Below, piece after piece: positions 1 to 9,392 of a stretch of 17,102 nt of DNA. The notes beneath the pieces are model-generated. The model did not search any database and had not been told where the DNA came from. It saw only the letters and a list, made by a program, of their open reading frames with translations. Position numbers and translations under genes: made by a program. Location of the stretch: assembly GCA_964557575.1 (NCBI GenBank), contig CAZLBC010000097.1:1-17102 (forward strand), given 5' to 3'. The stretch's first letter is position 1. Every line of letters starts with the position of its first letter. The stretch comes from CAZLBC01 sp964557575. GTDB lineage: Bacteria; Planctomycetota; Phycisphaerae; SM23-33.

Positions 1-1469
1 CGATCATGGTCAACTGCAACCCCGAAACCGTCTCGACCGACTACGACACCTCCGACCGGCTCTACTTCGAACCGCTCACCGTCGAGGATGTCCTGGCCAT
101 CATCCGCCGCGAACGACCGCGGGGCGTCATCGTACAGTTCGGCGGACAGACGCCGCTGAATATCGCCAAGCCGCTCCGGGACGAGGGCGCCGTGATACTG
201 GGCACCCCCGTCGAGGCGATCGACCGCGCCGAGGACCGCGAGCAGTTCCGGCGGATGCTGGAGAAGCTGCAGCTCCGTCAGCCCCCCAGCGCGACGGCGG
301 TCACCCGGGAAGAGGCCGAGACGGAGGCCCGGCGGATCGGGTTCCCGGTCCTGATGCGGCCGAGCTTCGTCCTCGGCGGCGCGAAGATGGAAATCGTCGA
401 CGACCCGCGGTCGCTGCGGACCTACTGGGCGGAACTGATGGAGTACTGCACCCTCGCCGACATGCGGATCGACGAGCAGAAGCCCATCCTCGTAGACAAG
501 TACCTCGAGGACGCCATCGAGGTTGACGTCGACTGCATCTGCGATACCCGGCGCGTCTACATCGCGGGCGTCATGGAGCACATCGAGGAGGCCGGAATCC
601 ACTCGGGGGATTCGGCCTGCTCGCTGCCCCCCTTCAGCCTCGCCGAACCGGTGATCCGCCGGCTCGAGGAGGCCACCGAGGCGATGGCGCTGGAGATGGG
701 GGTGTGCGGACTGATGAACGTACAATACGCCGTCAAGGACGGCGCGGTCTACGTCATCGAGGCCAACCCGCGGGCGAGCCGCACCGTTCCGTTCGTCAGC
801 AAAGCCACGGGCGTGCCGGTGGCCAGGATGGCGACGAAGGTCATGCTCGGCCAAACGCTCGAGGACCTCGGCCTCGACCGCCCGGCGAAACCCGCGTACG
901 TGGCGGTCAAGGAGTCGGTCTTTCCGTGGGCGCGATTTCCGGGGGTGGACGCGGTCCTGGGACCGGAGATGAAATCCACCGGCGAGGTGATGGGGATCGA
1001 CGATTCCTTCCCCATGGCCTTCGCCCGCGGGCAGATCGCGGCGGGCCTCGAGCTTCCCACGGCGGGAACGGTCTTCCTCTCGGTCAAGGACGCCGACAAG
1101 AAGCACCTCGGGGAGGTAGCCCGCGCGTTCCACGACGCGGGGTTCGCACTGATCGCCACCGGCGGCACGGCCGGCCACATACGGGATCTGGGCATACCGG
1201 TAGAGACAATCAACAAGGTCTCCGCGGGCAAGCCGAATATCGTCGACTACATGATCAACAAGGACGTCGCCCTGATCGTCAATACCCCCTCCGGTAAAAA
1301 GCCCCGGCAGGACGAGGTCTCGATCCGCACCACGGCCGTCCGGCTCAACGTGCCGATGGCCACGACGATGGCGGGGGCGAAGGCGATGGCCGGGGCGATC
1401 GGCGAACTGAAGGCCGCCGACGGCATCGGCGTGATCTCACTGCAGGAGCGCCACGCGACACTATCGTAG
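1..1469 (+). CDS. carB: Carbamoyl-phosphate synthase large subunit, C-terminal part (5' end outside window)
   Basis: This is the second half of the CarB synthetase subunit, which makes carbamoyl phosphate from bicarbonate, ATP and ammonia channelled from CarA-bound glutamine, for pyrimidine and arginine synthesis. About 487 residues are visible; the family is about 1070 long, so roughly the first 580-590 are missing. The frame is open at the left edge, and the ATG at position 6 is an internal Met. Numbering from that Met, the text opens with the conserved VNCNPETVSTDYDTSDRLYF block. An ATP-grasp domain follows (about 80-280), with HSGDSACSLP at 199-208, the metal-binding E252/N254 in IEANPRASRTVPF, and LGPEMKSTGEVMG at 318-330. 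The end (about 352-475) is an MGS-like allosteric domain containing ATGGTA. No frameshift or missing key residue is visible. A terminator-like hairpin follows, then asnB on the same strand. Identification is by close resemblance to E. coli CarB as remembered. Confidence 0.97.
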   Translation, partial: IMVNCNPETVSTDYDTSDRLYFEPLTVEDVLAIIRRERPRGVIVQFGGQTPLNIAKPLRDEGAVILGTPVEAIDRAEDREQFRRMLEKLQLRQPPSATAVTREEAETEARRIGFPVLMRPSFVLGGAKMEIVDDPRSLRTYWAELMEYCTLADMRIDEQKPILVDKYLEDAIEVDVDCICDTRRVYIAGVMEHIEEAGIHSGDSACSLPPFSLAEPVIRRLEEATEAMALEMGVCGLMNVQYAVKDGAVYVIEANPRASRTVPFVSKATGVPVARMATKVMLGQTLEDLGLDRPAKPAYVAVKESVFPWARFPGVDAVLGPEMKSTGEVMGIDDSFPMAFARGQIAAGLELPTAGTVFLSVKDADKKHLGEVARAFHDAGFALIATGGTAGHIRDLGIPVETINKVSAGKPNIVDYMINKDVALIVNTPSGKKPRQDEVSIRTTAVRLNVPMATTMAGAKAMAGAIGELKAADGIGVISLQERHATLS

Positions 1470-1498
1470 GCCCACCGCCCCCGCTGCTTCATTTGTGT

Positions 1499-1528
1499 CG
1501 GAAAAATGCCTCCCGGCACCGTTTTTCC
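1499..1528 (+). terminator. Candidate Rho-independent terminator after carB
   Basis: GGAAAAA (1500-1506) pairs with TTTTTCC (1522-1528), and TGCC (1507-1510) pairs with GGCA (1515-1518) around a TCCC loop, with CCG (1519-1521) bulged. CGG/CCG pairing with the A-run bulged is an alternative fold. The U-tract is 1522-1526. It starts about 30 bp after the carB stop and ends just before the asnB promoter, so it would separate the two transcription units. The stem is imperfect. Confidence 0.45.
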
Positions 1529-1548
1529 CGCTGTTACCACCCTTTTTC

Positions 1549-1565
1549 CTGGCACGCGGTGTGCA
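1549..1565 (+). promoter_or_regulatory. Sigma-54 (RpoN) promoter candidate for asnB
   Basis: The sequence CTGGCACGCGGTGTGCA matches the sigma-54 consensus YTGGCACGrNNNTTGCW. The -24 GG (1551-1552) and -12 GC (1563-1564) are separated by exactly 10 bp. Deviations are G for the first T of the -12 element and C at the weak R position. The predicted transcription start is near 1576, giving a leader of about 48 nt before the asnB ATG. This implies activation by an enhancer-binding protein such as NtrC; no convincing dyad enhancer was seen upstream. Confidence 0.65.
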
Positions 1566-1623
1566 ACGTGTATGGCAGATACGAACAGACACCACACGCA
1601 GGAAAAGGAGATAATACGACACC

Positions 1624-3204
1624 ATGTGCGGAATAGCCGGCTGCATCGGCAGGCAGGACTCGGAGACGATAGCGCGGATGCTCGATATCATGCCCCACCG
1701 GGGTCCCGACGACATCGGGATGCACGAGACGGCCGACGCGGTGCTCGGCCACACCCGCCTCTCGATCGTGGACGTGAAAAAGGGACGGCAGCCGATACTC
1801 GCAGACGGCGGACGATCGGGGATCGTCTGCAACGGCGAGATTTACAACTTCCGGGCGCTGCGGGAGGAGATCGGCGACCGGTGCGCGTTTACCACCGACT
1901 CCGACAGCGAGGTCGCGCTGCACCTTTACCGTCAGACGGGGGCATCATTCCCGCGCCGTCTCGACGGCATGTTCGCCCTCGCCGCGTTCAACGACGGGGA
2001 GTACGTCCTTGCGCGGGATCCCGTCGGCATCAAGCCCCTGTACTACGGCTTCAAAGAAGGAGCGATCTATTTTTCATCGGAGCTGAAGGCGATCTCCATC
2101 GCCGGCCTCGACCGGGTCGCACTGTTCCCCCCCGGGCATTACTATACCCCGGGGCGGGGTTTCGTTGCGTATCACGCCCTGCCCGCCGAGGACGGGCCGC
2201 TGATCGACGACGTCGAGGAGGCGGCGGAAACCGTCCGGCGAAAGGTCACGGCAGCCGTCCACAAGCGGCTCCTCTCCGACCGCGACATCCACGTCGGCTC
2301 ATTCTGCAGCGGCGGGCTCGACAGCTCCCTCGTGGCGGCCCTGGCGGCCGAGGAGATCCCGAACATCCACACCTTCGCGGTCGGCATGATCGACCGCCGC
2401 GGCGAGGAGAGCGACGATCTGAAGGCGTCGAGAATCGCCGCCGAGCACATCGGCTCAACGCACCACGAGCTCGTATTCACCGAGGACGACTACCGGCGGG
2501 TGCTGCCCGCGGTCATCCGCGGCCTGGAGAGCTACGATCCGTCACTGGTCCGCTGCGCGGTCCCCTGCTGGTTCACCTGCCGGTGCGCCGCGGACCACGT
2601 GACGGTGGTCCTGACCGGCGAGGGCGCCGACGAGGTCTTTGCCGGGTACCACTACATGAAAAACTTCCCCCTCGACGCGGTCAACGACGAGTCCCGCCGC
2701 TGCATCGCGAACCTGCACAACATCAATCTCCAGCGGGCCGACCGGATGGGTATGCTGTTCAGCCTCGAACTCCGCGTGCCCTTCCTCGACACCGACCTGA
2801 TCGACCTCTGTTCCCGTATCCCGCCCGCAATGAAGATCGGCCGGGGTGATCGCGGCGCCAAGATAGAGAAGTGGATACTCCGGAAGGCCTTCTCGAGAAC
2901 GGGGATCCTCCCCGAGGACATCATCTGGCGGTACAAGGTCCAGTACACCCAGGGCGCGGGCTGCGAGAGTATCGGCGAGGAACTGGCCCACGAGAAGATG
3001 TCCGAGGCCGAGTACCAACGGATCGCCGAGGAATACCCGGACGCGGAAATCAACAGCCGGGAGGCGGCTTACTACTTCTCGCTATTCAACGAGTACTTCC
3101 CGCAGAAGTCGGCCCGCGACGCGGTGGGCATCTGGACCGGCTTCGACTTCGCCGAGGAACGGAACCCCGTCAGCGGAACGGTCGACGGCGACCTGAAACA
3201 CTGA
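1624..3204 (+). CDS. asnB: Asparagine synthase (glutamine-hydrolysing)
   Basis: AsnB makes asparagine from aspartate and ATP, using ammonia released from glutamine. The start is fixed by biology: the protein must begin Met-Cys so that Cys2 is exposed as the class II amidotransferase nucleophile, and the text reads MCGIAGC. AAGGAG at 1605-1610 is the likely ribosome site, though its 13-nt spacing is long. Glutaminase motifs are HRGPDD (25-30), TRLSIVD (44-50), CNGEIYN (69-75) and SDSEV (93-97). The synthetase half has the PP-loop SGGLDSS (229-235), GEGADEVFAGY (from 332) and ELRVPFLD (382-389). At 526 aa it is slightly shorter than E. coli AsnB (about 554). It stands alone between carB and the convergent gltD. 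The sigma-54-like promoter upstream suggests nitrogen control. Some AsnB-type enzymes amidate other substrates, but no partner genes for that are present. Confidence 0.93.
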   Translation: MCGIAGCIGRQDSETIARMLDIMPHRGPDDIGMHETADAVLGHTRLSIVDVKKGRQPILADGGRSGIVCNGEIYNFRALREEIGDRCAFTTDSDSEVALHLYRQTGASFPRRLDGMFALAAFNDGEYVLARDPVGIKPLYYGFKEGAIYFSSELKAISIAGLDRVALFPPGHYYTPGRGFVAYHALPAEDGPLIDDVEEAAETVRRKVTAAVHKRLLSDRDIHVGSFCSGGLDSSLVAALAAEEIPNIHTFAVGMIDRRGEESDDLKASRIAAEHIGSTHHELVFTEDDYRRVLPAVIRGLESYDPSLVRCAVPCWFTCRCAADHVTVVLTGEGADEVFAGYHYMKNFPLDAVNDESRRCIANLHNINLQRADRMGMLFSLELRVPFLDTDLIDLCSRIPPAMKIGRGDRGAKIEKWILRKAFSRTGILPEDIIWRYKVQYTQGAGCESIGEELAHEKMSEAEYQRIAEEYPDAEINSREAAYYFSLFNEYFPQKSARDAVGIWTGFDFAEERNPVSGTVDGDLKH

Positions 3205-3213
3205 GGTCCGTTT

Positions 3214-3266
3214 AACGCAGCGGTCCCGTAGTTGCCGGGGATAAACACAAGAACGTTGCGTTTTTT
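3214..3266 (+). terminator. Candidate Rho-independent terminator after asnB
   Basis: AACGCAGCG (3214-3222) pairs with CGTTGCGTT (3254-3262) over 9 bp with one G-U. The 31-nt loop contains a smaller hairpin, CCCG (3225-3228) with CGGG (3236-3239). A T-run covers 3261-3266. It begins 10 bp after the asnB stop. The large loop makes it a moderate call. The remaining AT-rich DNA to gltD (3267-3371) holds no gene I can support. Confidence 0.5.
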
Positions 3267-3371
3267 CTCATCATCAACCCGGCATGGGAAAAATCCGGAT
3301 GCTCATTCCATTCATGATCTTTATGTAACTGTATGTATAACAGAAAGATAAAATAGTTCTGACCCCTTTTT

Positions 3372-4790
3372 TTACGCCAGCCACCGGTTGACGGCCGCGG
3401 CGGCGATCCGGCCCGAGTTTATGGCGCTGACCACCAGCGAGGCACCTTCCACGCCGTCGCCGGCGGCAAAGACGCCCTCCAGCGACGTCGCGCCGGCGTC
3501 GTCGACAGCAATGTTGTCGCGGGTATCCAGGGCCGGCTTGAACTGCTCCACCAGCCCGCCGTGCTCGACGTGCACGAACCCCATCGCCAGGATCACCAGG
3601 TCCACGTCCATCGCGAACCCGGTGCCCGGAACCTCCTCCGGTGTGTGCCCGCGGGAGGTTTCCCGCCACGCGACCTCGATGCCGTGGAGCGTTTCCGCGC
3701 GAACCCCGGCCCCGGTGAATTTCACCGTCTTGACCGACCATCGGCGATCGCACCCCTCCTCGTGGCTGCTGGTCGTCCGCATCCTGGTCGGCCATGCCGG
3801 CCAGATGTTCAGGAGGTCGACTCCGTCCGGGGGTTTCGGCAGTATCTCGAACTGGTGAATCTCCCGGGCCCCCTGCCGGCGTGCCGTCCCGACGCAGTCG
3901 CTGCCGGTATCGCCGCCCCCGATGACGACCACGACCTTGCCGGCGGCATCGATCCGCTCATCCGGGTCTATGTCCTCCCCCGCGTTGCGGCGGTTCTGCT
4001 GTGAGAGGTAGTCCATCGCGAAGTGGATATTCTCGAATCCCCGGCCGGGCACGTTCAGCTCCCGCGGCCGGCGGGCCCCGAGGGCCAGGCAGATCGCGTC
4101 GAACTGGTTGCGCAGGTACTTCAGCGAGATGTCGACGCCGGCCTCCACGTTGGGCTGAAATTCGACGCCCTCCCGCCGCATCTGTTCGAGCCGGCGATCC
4201 AGCACCGCCTTGTCGAGCTTGAAATCCGGGATGCCGTACCGCAGCAGCCCCCCGATCCGGTCGTCCCGTTCGAACACCGTCACGTCGTGTCCCCGCCGGG
4301 CCAGTTGCTGGGCCGCGGCCAGACCGGCGGGCCCGGAACCCACCACGGCGACCCGCCTGCCGGTGCGGGCCGCGGGCCTGGCCGGAACGACCCACCCTTC
4401 CGCGAATCCCCGCTCGACGATCTGCCGCTCGATCTCCCTGATGGTCACCGGCTGCTCCTGGAGGTTCAACGTGCAGGCCGCCTCGCAGGGCGCCGGGCAG
4501 ATCCGGCCGGTGATCTCCGGAAAATTGTTCGTCGCGTGCAGCAGGTCGCACGCCTCCCGCCGGCGGCCCTGGTACACCAGGTCGTTGAACTCCGGTATGT
4601 CGTTGTGGAGGGGGCACCCGGCCCCGTGGCAGAACGGTATCCCGCAGTCCATGCACCGGGCGGCCTGCCGCCGGAGTTCCTCCTCCCGGAGCGAGAGGGC
4701 TACTTCCGCGTAGTCCCGGACCCGCTCGGCGACGGGACGGTAGCCCGGTTCCCGCCGGCCGTACTCGAGAAATCCGGTCGGCTTACCCAT
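3372..4790 (-). CDS. gltD: Glutamate synthase small (beta) subunit, NADPH-dependent
   Basis: GltD oxidises NADPH and passes electrons through FAD and iron-sulphur clusters to GltB. At 472 aa it matches the family's usual length. The N-terminal cysteine region reads CxxCxxxxCxxxxC (C46, C49, C54, C59), followed by C98, C102 and C106, the adrenodoxin-reductase-type cluster domain. An FAD dinucleotide fold has GSGPAG at 151-156 followed by the ERDDRIGG element. An NADPH fold has GGGDTG at 291-296. The closing FAD motif FAAGDGVEGASLVV is at 441-454. The start overlaps the gltB stop by 8 bp. A very strong ribosome site, AGGAGGT (4796-4802 on the minus strand), lies 5 nt upstream inside gltB, so translation is probably coupled. 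It is the last gene of the glnA-gltB-gltD run. Similar small subunits exist in other NADPH-dependent oxidoreductases, but adjacency to gltB settles the assignment. Confidence 0.96.
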   Translation of the reverse strand: MGKPTGFLEYGRREPGYRPVAERVRDYAEVALSLREEELRRQAARCMDCGIPFCHGAGCPLHNDIPEFNDLVYQGRRREACDLLHATNNFPEITGRICPAPCEAACTLNLQEQPVTIREIERQIVERGFAEGWVVPARPAARTGRRVAVVGSGPAGLAAAQQLARRGHDVTVFERDDRIGGLLRYGIPDFKLDKAVLDRRLEQMRREGVEFQPNVEAGVDISLKYLRNQFDAICLALGARRPRELNVPGRGFENIHFAMDYLSQQNRRNAGEDIDPDERIDAAGKVVVVIGGGDTGSDCVGTARRQGAREIHQFEILPKPPDGVDLLNIWPAWPTRMRTTSSHEEGCDRRWSVKTVKFTGAGVRAETLHGIEVAWRETSRGHTPEEVPGTGFAMDVDLVILAMGFVHVEHGGLVEQFKPALDTRDNIAVDDAGATSLEGVFAAGDGVEGASLVVSAINSGRIAAAAVNRWLA

Positions 4791-7700
4791 TGAATACCTC
4801 CTCGGTAGCCGCCGTTGTCTCGGTATCCCTGCTCTCGTTGTCCTTCAGCCGCTGCAGCGCCCGCTGGTAGTCGATGGGCACCACCTTGACGAACCGCCCG
4901 ATCACGTCCCGCCACCGGTCGAGCATGTCCCGGGCGCGCCGGCTCCCGGTCCACTGGAGGTGACGGGTCACCAGGTCGCGGAGCAACGCGACGTCCTCCC
5001 GGCCCCAGACGGCCTCCAGGTTGACCATGTCCAGGTTGCAGTAGGTGTCGAACAACTGGTGCTCGTCCAGCACGAAGGCCGTGCCCCCGCTCATGCCCGC
5101 GGCGAAATTGCAGCCGGTCGGGCCGAGCACGACCACCGTGCCCCCCGTCATGTACTCGCAGCCGTGATCGCCGACGCCCTCCACCACCGCGGTCGCGCCG
5201 CTGTTGCGGACGGCGAACCGCTCCCCCGCCAGCCCGTTGAGAAAGACCTCGCCGGCGGTGGCGCCGTAGAGAACGGCGTTGCCGGCGATGATGTTTTCGT
5301 GGGCCCGGTACGGCGCGTCGGGATGGGTTCTCACCGTTATCCTGCCCCCGCTGAGTCCCTTGCCGAGGTAGTCGTTGCTGTCGCCGACCAGGTTCAGGGT
5401 CACCCCGCCGGCCAGGAAGGCCCCGAAGCTCTGTCCCGCGGTCCCGGCGGCATTGATTGTAACCGTTCCGTCGGGCAGCCCGTCCCGCCCGTGCGTCCGC
5501 ACGATCCGGTTGCTGAGGATGGTGCCGACGGCCCGGTGCACGTTCCTGACCGCGATGTCGATCGCGGTTTTCCGGCCGGCCTCGATATCCTTGCCGATGC
5601 TCTTGAGGATGGTCCGGTCGAGGTGGTCGCCGTGACGGTCGGGCTGTTTCCCGGTCCGCCTGACCGGGCGGTCCCCATCGCCCGGCGGCAGCGCGAAGAT
5701 CGCGGAGAAATCGAGCCCCCGGGCCTTCCACTGTTCAACGGCTTCGCGCCGGCGGAGCTTTCCGACCTGTCCGACCATGTCCGCGAAGCGCCGGAAGCCC
5801 AGTTCCGCCATGAGCGAACGTGCCTCCTCGGCCACGAAGCGCAGGTACCTGACGAGATGTTCGGGCCTGCCCCGGAATCGACAGCGCAGATCGGGGGACT
5901 GCGTGCCGATTCCCACGGGACAGGTACCCAGGTGGCACTTTCTCATCATGATACAGCCGAGCGAGACGAGTGCCGCCGTTCCGAAACCGAACTGCTCGGC
6001 ACCCAGCAGGGCGCCCACGACCACGTCGCGGCCGGTCTTGAGCTGTCCGTCGACCTGAACGCGTATCCGGTCCCTGAGGCCGTTGGCAACCAGTGTCTGC
6101 TGCGTTTCGGCAAGCCCCAGTTCCCACGGGGCCCCCGCCCGCTTGATCGAGGAGAGGGGGCTGGCCCCGGTCCCCCCGTCGTGGCCCGAGATGAGCACCT
6201 CGTCGGCGCCGCCCTTGGCCACCCCGGCCGCGACGGTTCCCACGCCGACCTCGGAAACCAGCTTGACCGATACCGGAACGCCGGGATTCGCACACTTCAG
6301 GTCGTATATCAACTGCGCGAGATCCTCGATGGAATAGATGTCGTGATGCGGGGGCGGGGATATCAGCGTCACCCCCGGCGTCGAATGCCGCAGCCGGGCG
6401 ATCTCCTCGGTGACCTTGTGGCCGGGCAACTGACCCCCCTCGCCCGGCTTGGCGCCCTGCGCCATCTTGATCTGGAGCATGGACGCCTCGGCAAGGTACT
6501 CGGCGGTCACGCCGAACCGCCCGCTGGCGACCTGCTTGATCGCCGAGTTGAGGGAATCGCCGTCGGTCGGTGCGTACCGGGCGGGGTCCTCCCCGCCCTC
6601 GCCGGTGTTGCTCATCGCCCCGATGCCGTTCATCGCCGCCGCCATGGTCTCGTGGGCCTCTTTCGAAATCGAGCCGTGCGACATGGCCCCGGTGCAGAAG
6701 CGTTTGAGGATCACTTCGGCGGGCTCCACCTCGTCGAGCGGCACGGGCTCGGATGCCGTGAACGCGAATAATCCCCGCAGGGTAAAGGCCCGTTTCGACT
6801 GCTCGTTTATCAGGCGGGCGTATGCCGCGTAGGCGTCCGGGTCGTCCTGCCGCACGGCGCGCTGCAGCAGGGTGATCGTCCGCGGCGTCCAGAGGTGGCG
6901 TTCGCCGCGTTCCCGGTAGTGATACTCGCCGCCGAATGCCATCGCCGGCCGGCCGGGCGCCGCCGGCGCGAGCGCCGCCCGGTGTCGGCGGCGCACCTCC
7001 TCGGCCACGGTATCGATGGAGGCGCCGCCGATCCGTGAACTGGTGCCGGTAAAATACTCATCCACGAATGCCCGGTCGAGGCCAACCGCCTCGAACAACT
7101 GCGCGGCGCGGTAGCTGCGGAGCGTGGAAATGCCCATCTTCGACATCGTCTTGAGTATCCCCTTCTTGACGGCGGCGATGTAGTTGTCGACGACCTGTTC
7201 CGACTCCATCCGTTCCGGGAGCCGGCCCGCGCGGCGCAGGTAGCCCAGGGCCGCGAAGGCGAGGTAGGGGTTGACGGCGTCGGCGCCGTACCCGCACAGC
7301 AGGCAGTGGTGCATGACCTCGCGCGCCGCGCCGGTTTCGACGATCAGGCCGGCCGCACCCCGGAGGTCCCGCCGCAGCAGCCCGTGATGGACGGCCGACA
7401 CCGCCAGCAGGGCCGGAATGGGCGCCGACTGCTGACCGAAATTCCTGTCGGAGATAATCACCAGGGCCGCGCCCGACGCGATCGCCGCCGCACAATCGTC
7501 CAGGAGCCGGTCGAGGCCGCGCCGCAGCGCCGCGCCGGGTTCGTCCGCGCCGGGGTCGAACACGGCGTCCACGGTGACAACCCTGAAATCATCCCGCGCG
7601 ACGGCCCGCAGCCGCAGCATGTCCTCGTTGGTCAGGACCGGGTGGGGCAGCTTCAGCCGGCGGCAGTGTTCGGGAGATTCCGTAAGCAGATTGTGTTGCC

Positions 7701-9339
7701 GTCCCACGAAACTCATCAGGGACATGACCAGGCCCTCGCGCAGCGGATCGATGGGGGGATTGGTCACCTGCGCGAAGAGCTGCTTGAAGTAGTCGAACAG
7801 CAGCAGGGGGCGCTGCGACAATACGGCGAGCGGCGTGTCGGTGCCCATGGAACCCACCGGCTCCTGGCCGTTGACGGCCATCGGCCGCAGGACCATCTCC
7901 AGTTCCTCGCGGGTATAGCCGAACATCCGCATGCGGTCGACGGTGGTGTCCGGGTCGACGGCTTCGACGCCGGCCGTCTCGAAGAGGCCCCGCAACTCGA
8001 TGCGGTTGGCCTCCAGCCACCGTCGGTAGGGCTTCTGCCGGGCGATACGGCCCTTGATCTCGTTGTCGCGTATGATGCGGCCCTCGCCGGTATCCACCAG
8101 GAACATCCGGCCCGGCTTCAGCCGCCCCTTCGACCGGATCCGGTCGGGCGGAAACTCGACCACGCCCGCCTCGCTGGCGAGGACGACGAGGCCGTCGACG
8201 GTTTCGACGTACCGGGCCGGCCGCAGCCCGTTCCGGTCGAGGGTCCCGCCGACGATCGTTCCGTCGGAGAACACCATGGCGGCCGGGCCGTCCCAGGGCT
8301 CCATGATCGCGGCATGGTACTCGTAAAACGCCCGCTTGTCCGTGCTGATGTGGTAGGCCGGGCCGAACGCCTCGGGAATCATCATCATGACGGCGTGCGG
8401 CATGGTCCGGCCGGCGCGGACGAGGAGTTCCAGGGCGTTGTCGAACTGCTCGCTGTCGCTGCCGCCGGGGTTCAGCACGGGCAACAGGTCCGCCGGGTCG
8501 GCGTCCAGGCCGTCCCACTGCAGCAGGCGCTCGCGGGCCTTCATCCCGTTGGCGTTACCGCTGAGGGTGTTGATCTCGCCGTTGTGGGCCAGGCACCGGA
8601 AGGGCTGGGCCAGGCGCCAGTTCGGAAAGGTATTGGTGCTGTAGCGCTGGTGAACGACGGCAATCGACGTCTCCACCCGCTCATCGGAGAGGTCCGGGTA
8701 ATAGCCGAACAACTGGGGCGCCAGGAACATCCCCTTGTAGCAGACGGTCCGGCAACTCATGCTGACGATGTAGAAGTCGGCGGCGGCGTCGCCGCACTCC
8801 CGGCGGACGAGCCGCTCGGTTCGCTTGCGGGCCAGGAAGAGCGCCAGTTCCAGCCGCCCTTCTTCGAGCCCGCCGGCGGCGACAAAGACCTGGCGTATGA
8901 CCGGCTCCGCCCGCCGGGCGAGGTCCCCGAGACAGGTGTTATCCCCGGGCACGTCCCGCCACCCGAGTACCGCGAGGCCGCGGGAGGCGACAGCCTCCTC
9001 GAGGATCCGCTCGCACCGCTCCCGCAGGGCGTCGTCGCGGGGGGCGAAGACCATCCCCACCCCGTAGGCGCCCCGGCCGGGGAGCCGGAACCCGAGGCGG
9101 TCCGCTTCGGCGGCAAAGAATGCGTGGGGGACCTGGAAAAGTATTCCCGCTCCGTCACCGGTGCGGTCGTCTCCGCCGGCGGCGCCGCGGTGCTGGAGGT
9201 TCAGGACCACCCGGTTCCCGAGCTCCATGATGCGGTGCTCGGGGCGGCCGTCGATATTGACGACCGCCCCGACACCACAGGCATCATGCTCGCGCCGGGA
9301 CTCGTAGAGCCCGAAATCCCTCGGTTGACCGCTCATCAT
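4783..9339 (-). CDS. gltB: Glutamate synthase large (alpha) subunit
   Basis: GltB hydrolyses glutamine and transfers the ammonia to 2-oxoglutarate, reducing the imine with electrons from GltD. It is 1518 aa from the chosen start, normal for bacterial GltB. An upstream in-frame ATG at 9480 would overlap glnA by 88 bp and add 47 uncharacteristic residues. The ATG at 9339 (followed at once by a second at 9336) has GAGG at 9348-9345 and is preferred. Cys21 in HDACGVG (codon 9279-9277) is the class II amidotransferase nucleophile, which needs removal of a roughly 20-residue propeptide. The FMN-binding synthase domain includes GEGGQLPGHKV, SPPPHHDIYSIEDLAQL and SGHDGGTGASP. The 3Fe-4S cysteines are C1129, C1135 and C1140 (C-x5-C-x4-C). 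The C-terminal beta-helix domain has repeated GxxxG motifs (INAAGTAGQSFGAF, GATAGEVFLNGLAGERF). It lies 53 bp downstream of glnA with no terminator between them, so it is probably cotranscribed. Confidence 0.96.
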   Translation of the reverse strand: MMSGQPRDFGLYESRREHDACGVGAVVNIDGRPEHRIMELGNRVVLNLQHRGAAGGDDRTGDGAGILFQVPHAFFAAEADRLGFRLPGRGAYGVGMVFAPRDDALRERCERILEEAVASRGLAVLGWRDVPGDNTCLGDLARRAEPVIRQVFVAAGGLEEGRLELALFLARKRTERLVRRECGDAAADFYIVSMSCRTVCYKGMFLAPQLFGYYPDLSDERVETSIAVVHQRYSTNTFPNWRLAQPFRCLAHNGEINTLSGNANGMKARERLLQWDGLDADPADLLPVLNPGGSDSEQFDNALELLVRAGRTMPHAVMMMIPEAFGPAYHISTDKRAFYEYHAAIMEPWDGPAAMVFSDGTIVGGTLDRNGLRPARYVETVDGLVVLASEAGVVEFPPDRIRSKGRLKPGRMFLVDTGEGRIIRDNEIKGRIARQKPYRRWLEANRIELRGLFETAGVEAVDPDTTVDRMRMFGYTREELEMVLRPMAVNGQEPVGSMGTDTPLAVLSQRPLLLFDYFKQLFAQVTNPPIDPLREGLVMSLMSFVGRQHNLLTESPEHCRRLKLPHPVLTNEDMLRLRAVARDDFRVVTVDAVFDPGADEPGAALRRGLDRLLDDCAAAIASGAALVIISDRNFGQQSAPIPALLAVSAVHHGLLRRDLRGAAGLIVETGAAREVMHHCLLCGYGADAVNPYLAFAALGYLRRAGRLPERMESEQVVDNYIAAVKKGILKTMSKMGISTLRSYRAAQLFEAVGLDRAFVDEYFTGTSSRIGGASIDTVAEEVRRRHRAALAPAAPGRPAMAFGGEYHYRERGERHLWTPRTITLLQRAVRQDDPDAYAAYARLINEQSKRAFTLRGLFAFTASEPVPLDEVEPAEVILKRFCTGAMSHGSISKEAHETMAAAMNGIGAMSNTGEGGEDPARYAPTDGDSLNSAIKQVASGRFGVTAEYLAEASMLQIKMAQGAKPGEGGQLPGHKVTEEIARLRHSTPGVTLISPPPHHDIYSIEDLAQLIYDLKCANPGVPVSVKLVSEVGVGTVAAGVAKGGADEVLISGHDGGTGASPLSSIKRAGAPWELGLAETQQTLVANGLRDRIRVQVDGQLKTGRDVVVGALLGAEQFGFGTAALVSLGCIMMRKCHLGTCPVGIGTQSPDLRCRFRGRPEHLVRYLRFVAEEARSLMAELGFRRFADMVGQVGKLRRREAVEQWKARGLDFSAIFALPPGDGDRPVRRTGKQPDRHGDHLDRTILKSIGKDIEAGRKTAIDIAVRNVHRAVGTILSNRIVRTHGRDGLPDGTVTINAAGTAGQSFGAFLAGGVTLNLVGDSNDYLGKGLSGGRITVRTHPDAPYRAHENIIAGNAVLYGATAGEVFLNGLAGERFAVRNSGATAVVEGVGDHGCEYMTGGTVVVLGPTGCNFAAGMSGGTAFVLDEHQLFDTYCNLDMVNLEAVWGREDVALLRDLVTRHLQWTGSRRARDMLDRWRDVIGRFVKVVPIDYQRALQRLKDNESRDTETTAATEEVFNG

Positions 9340-9392
9340 CGCCACCTCGCCGGGGTCGCTTGCAAACCGCTTCTGAACCCGTACCCGATCGA

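Noticed and set aside
1507..1518. TGCC-TCCC-GGCA dyad as an enhancer for asnB
   Set aside because: It is better explained as the inner stem of the carB terminator hairpin, and its sequence and distance do not match the dyads upstream of glnA.
3284..3328. A 14-codon plus-strand open frame for a small hydrophobic peptide after asnB
   Set aside because: It has no ribosome-binding site, lies after a terminator candidate, and is short enough to arise by chance in AT-rich DNA.
3317..3349. Hairpin ATCTTT/AAAGAT with inner CTGT/ACAG as a gltD terminator
   Set aside because: The stem is AT-rich with a 6-nt asymmetric bulge and has no T-run on the minus-strand side.
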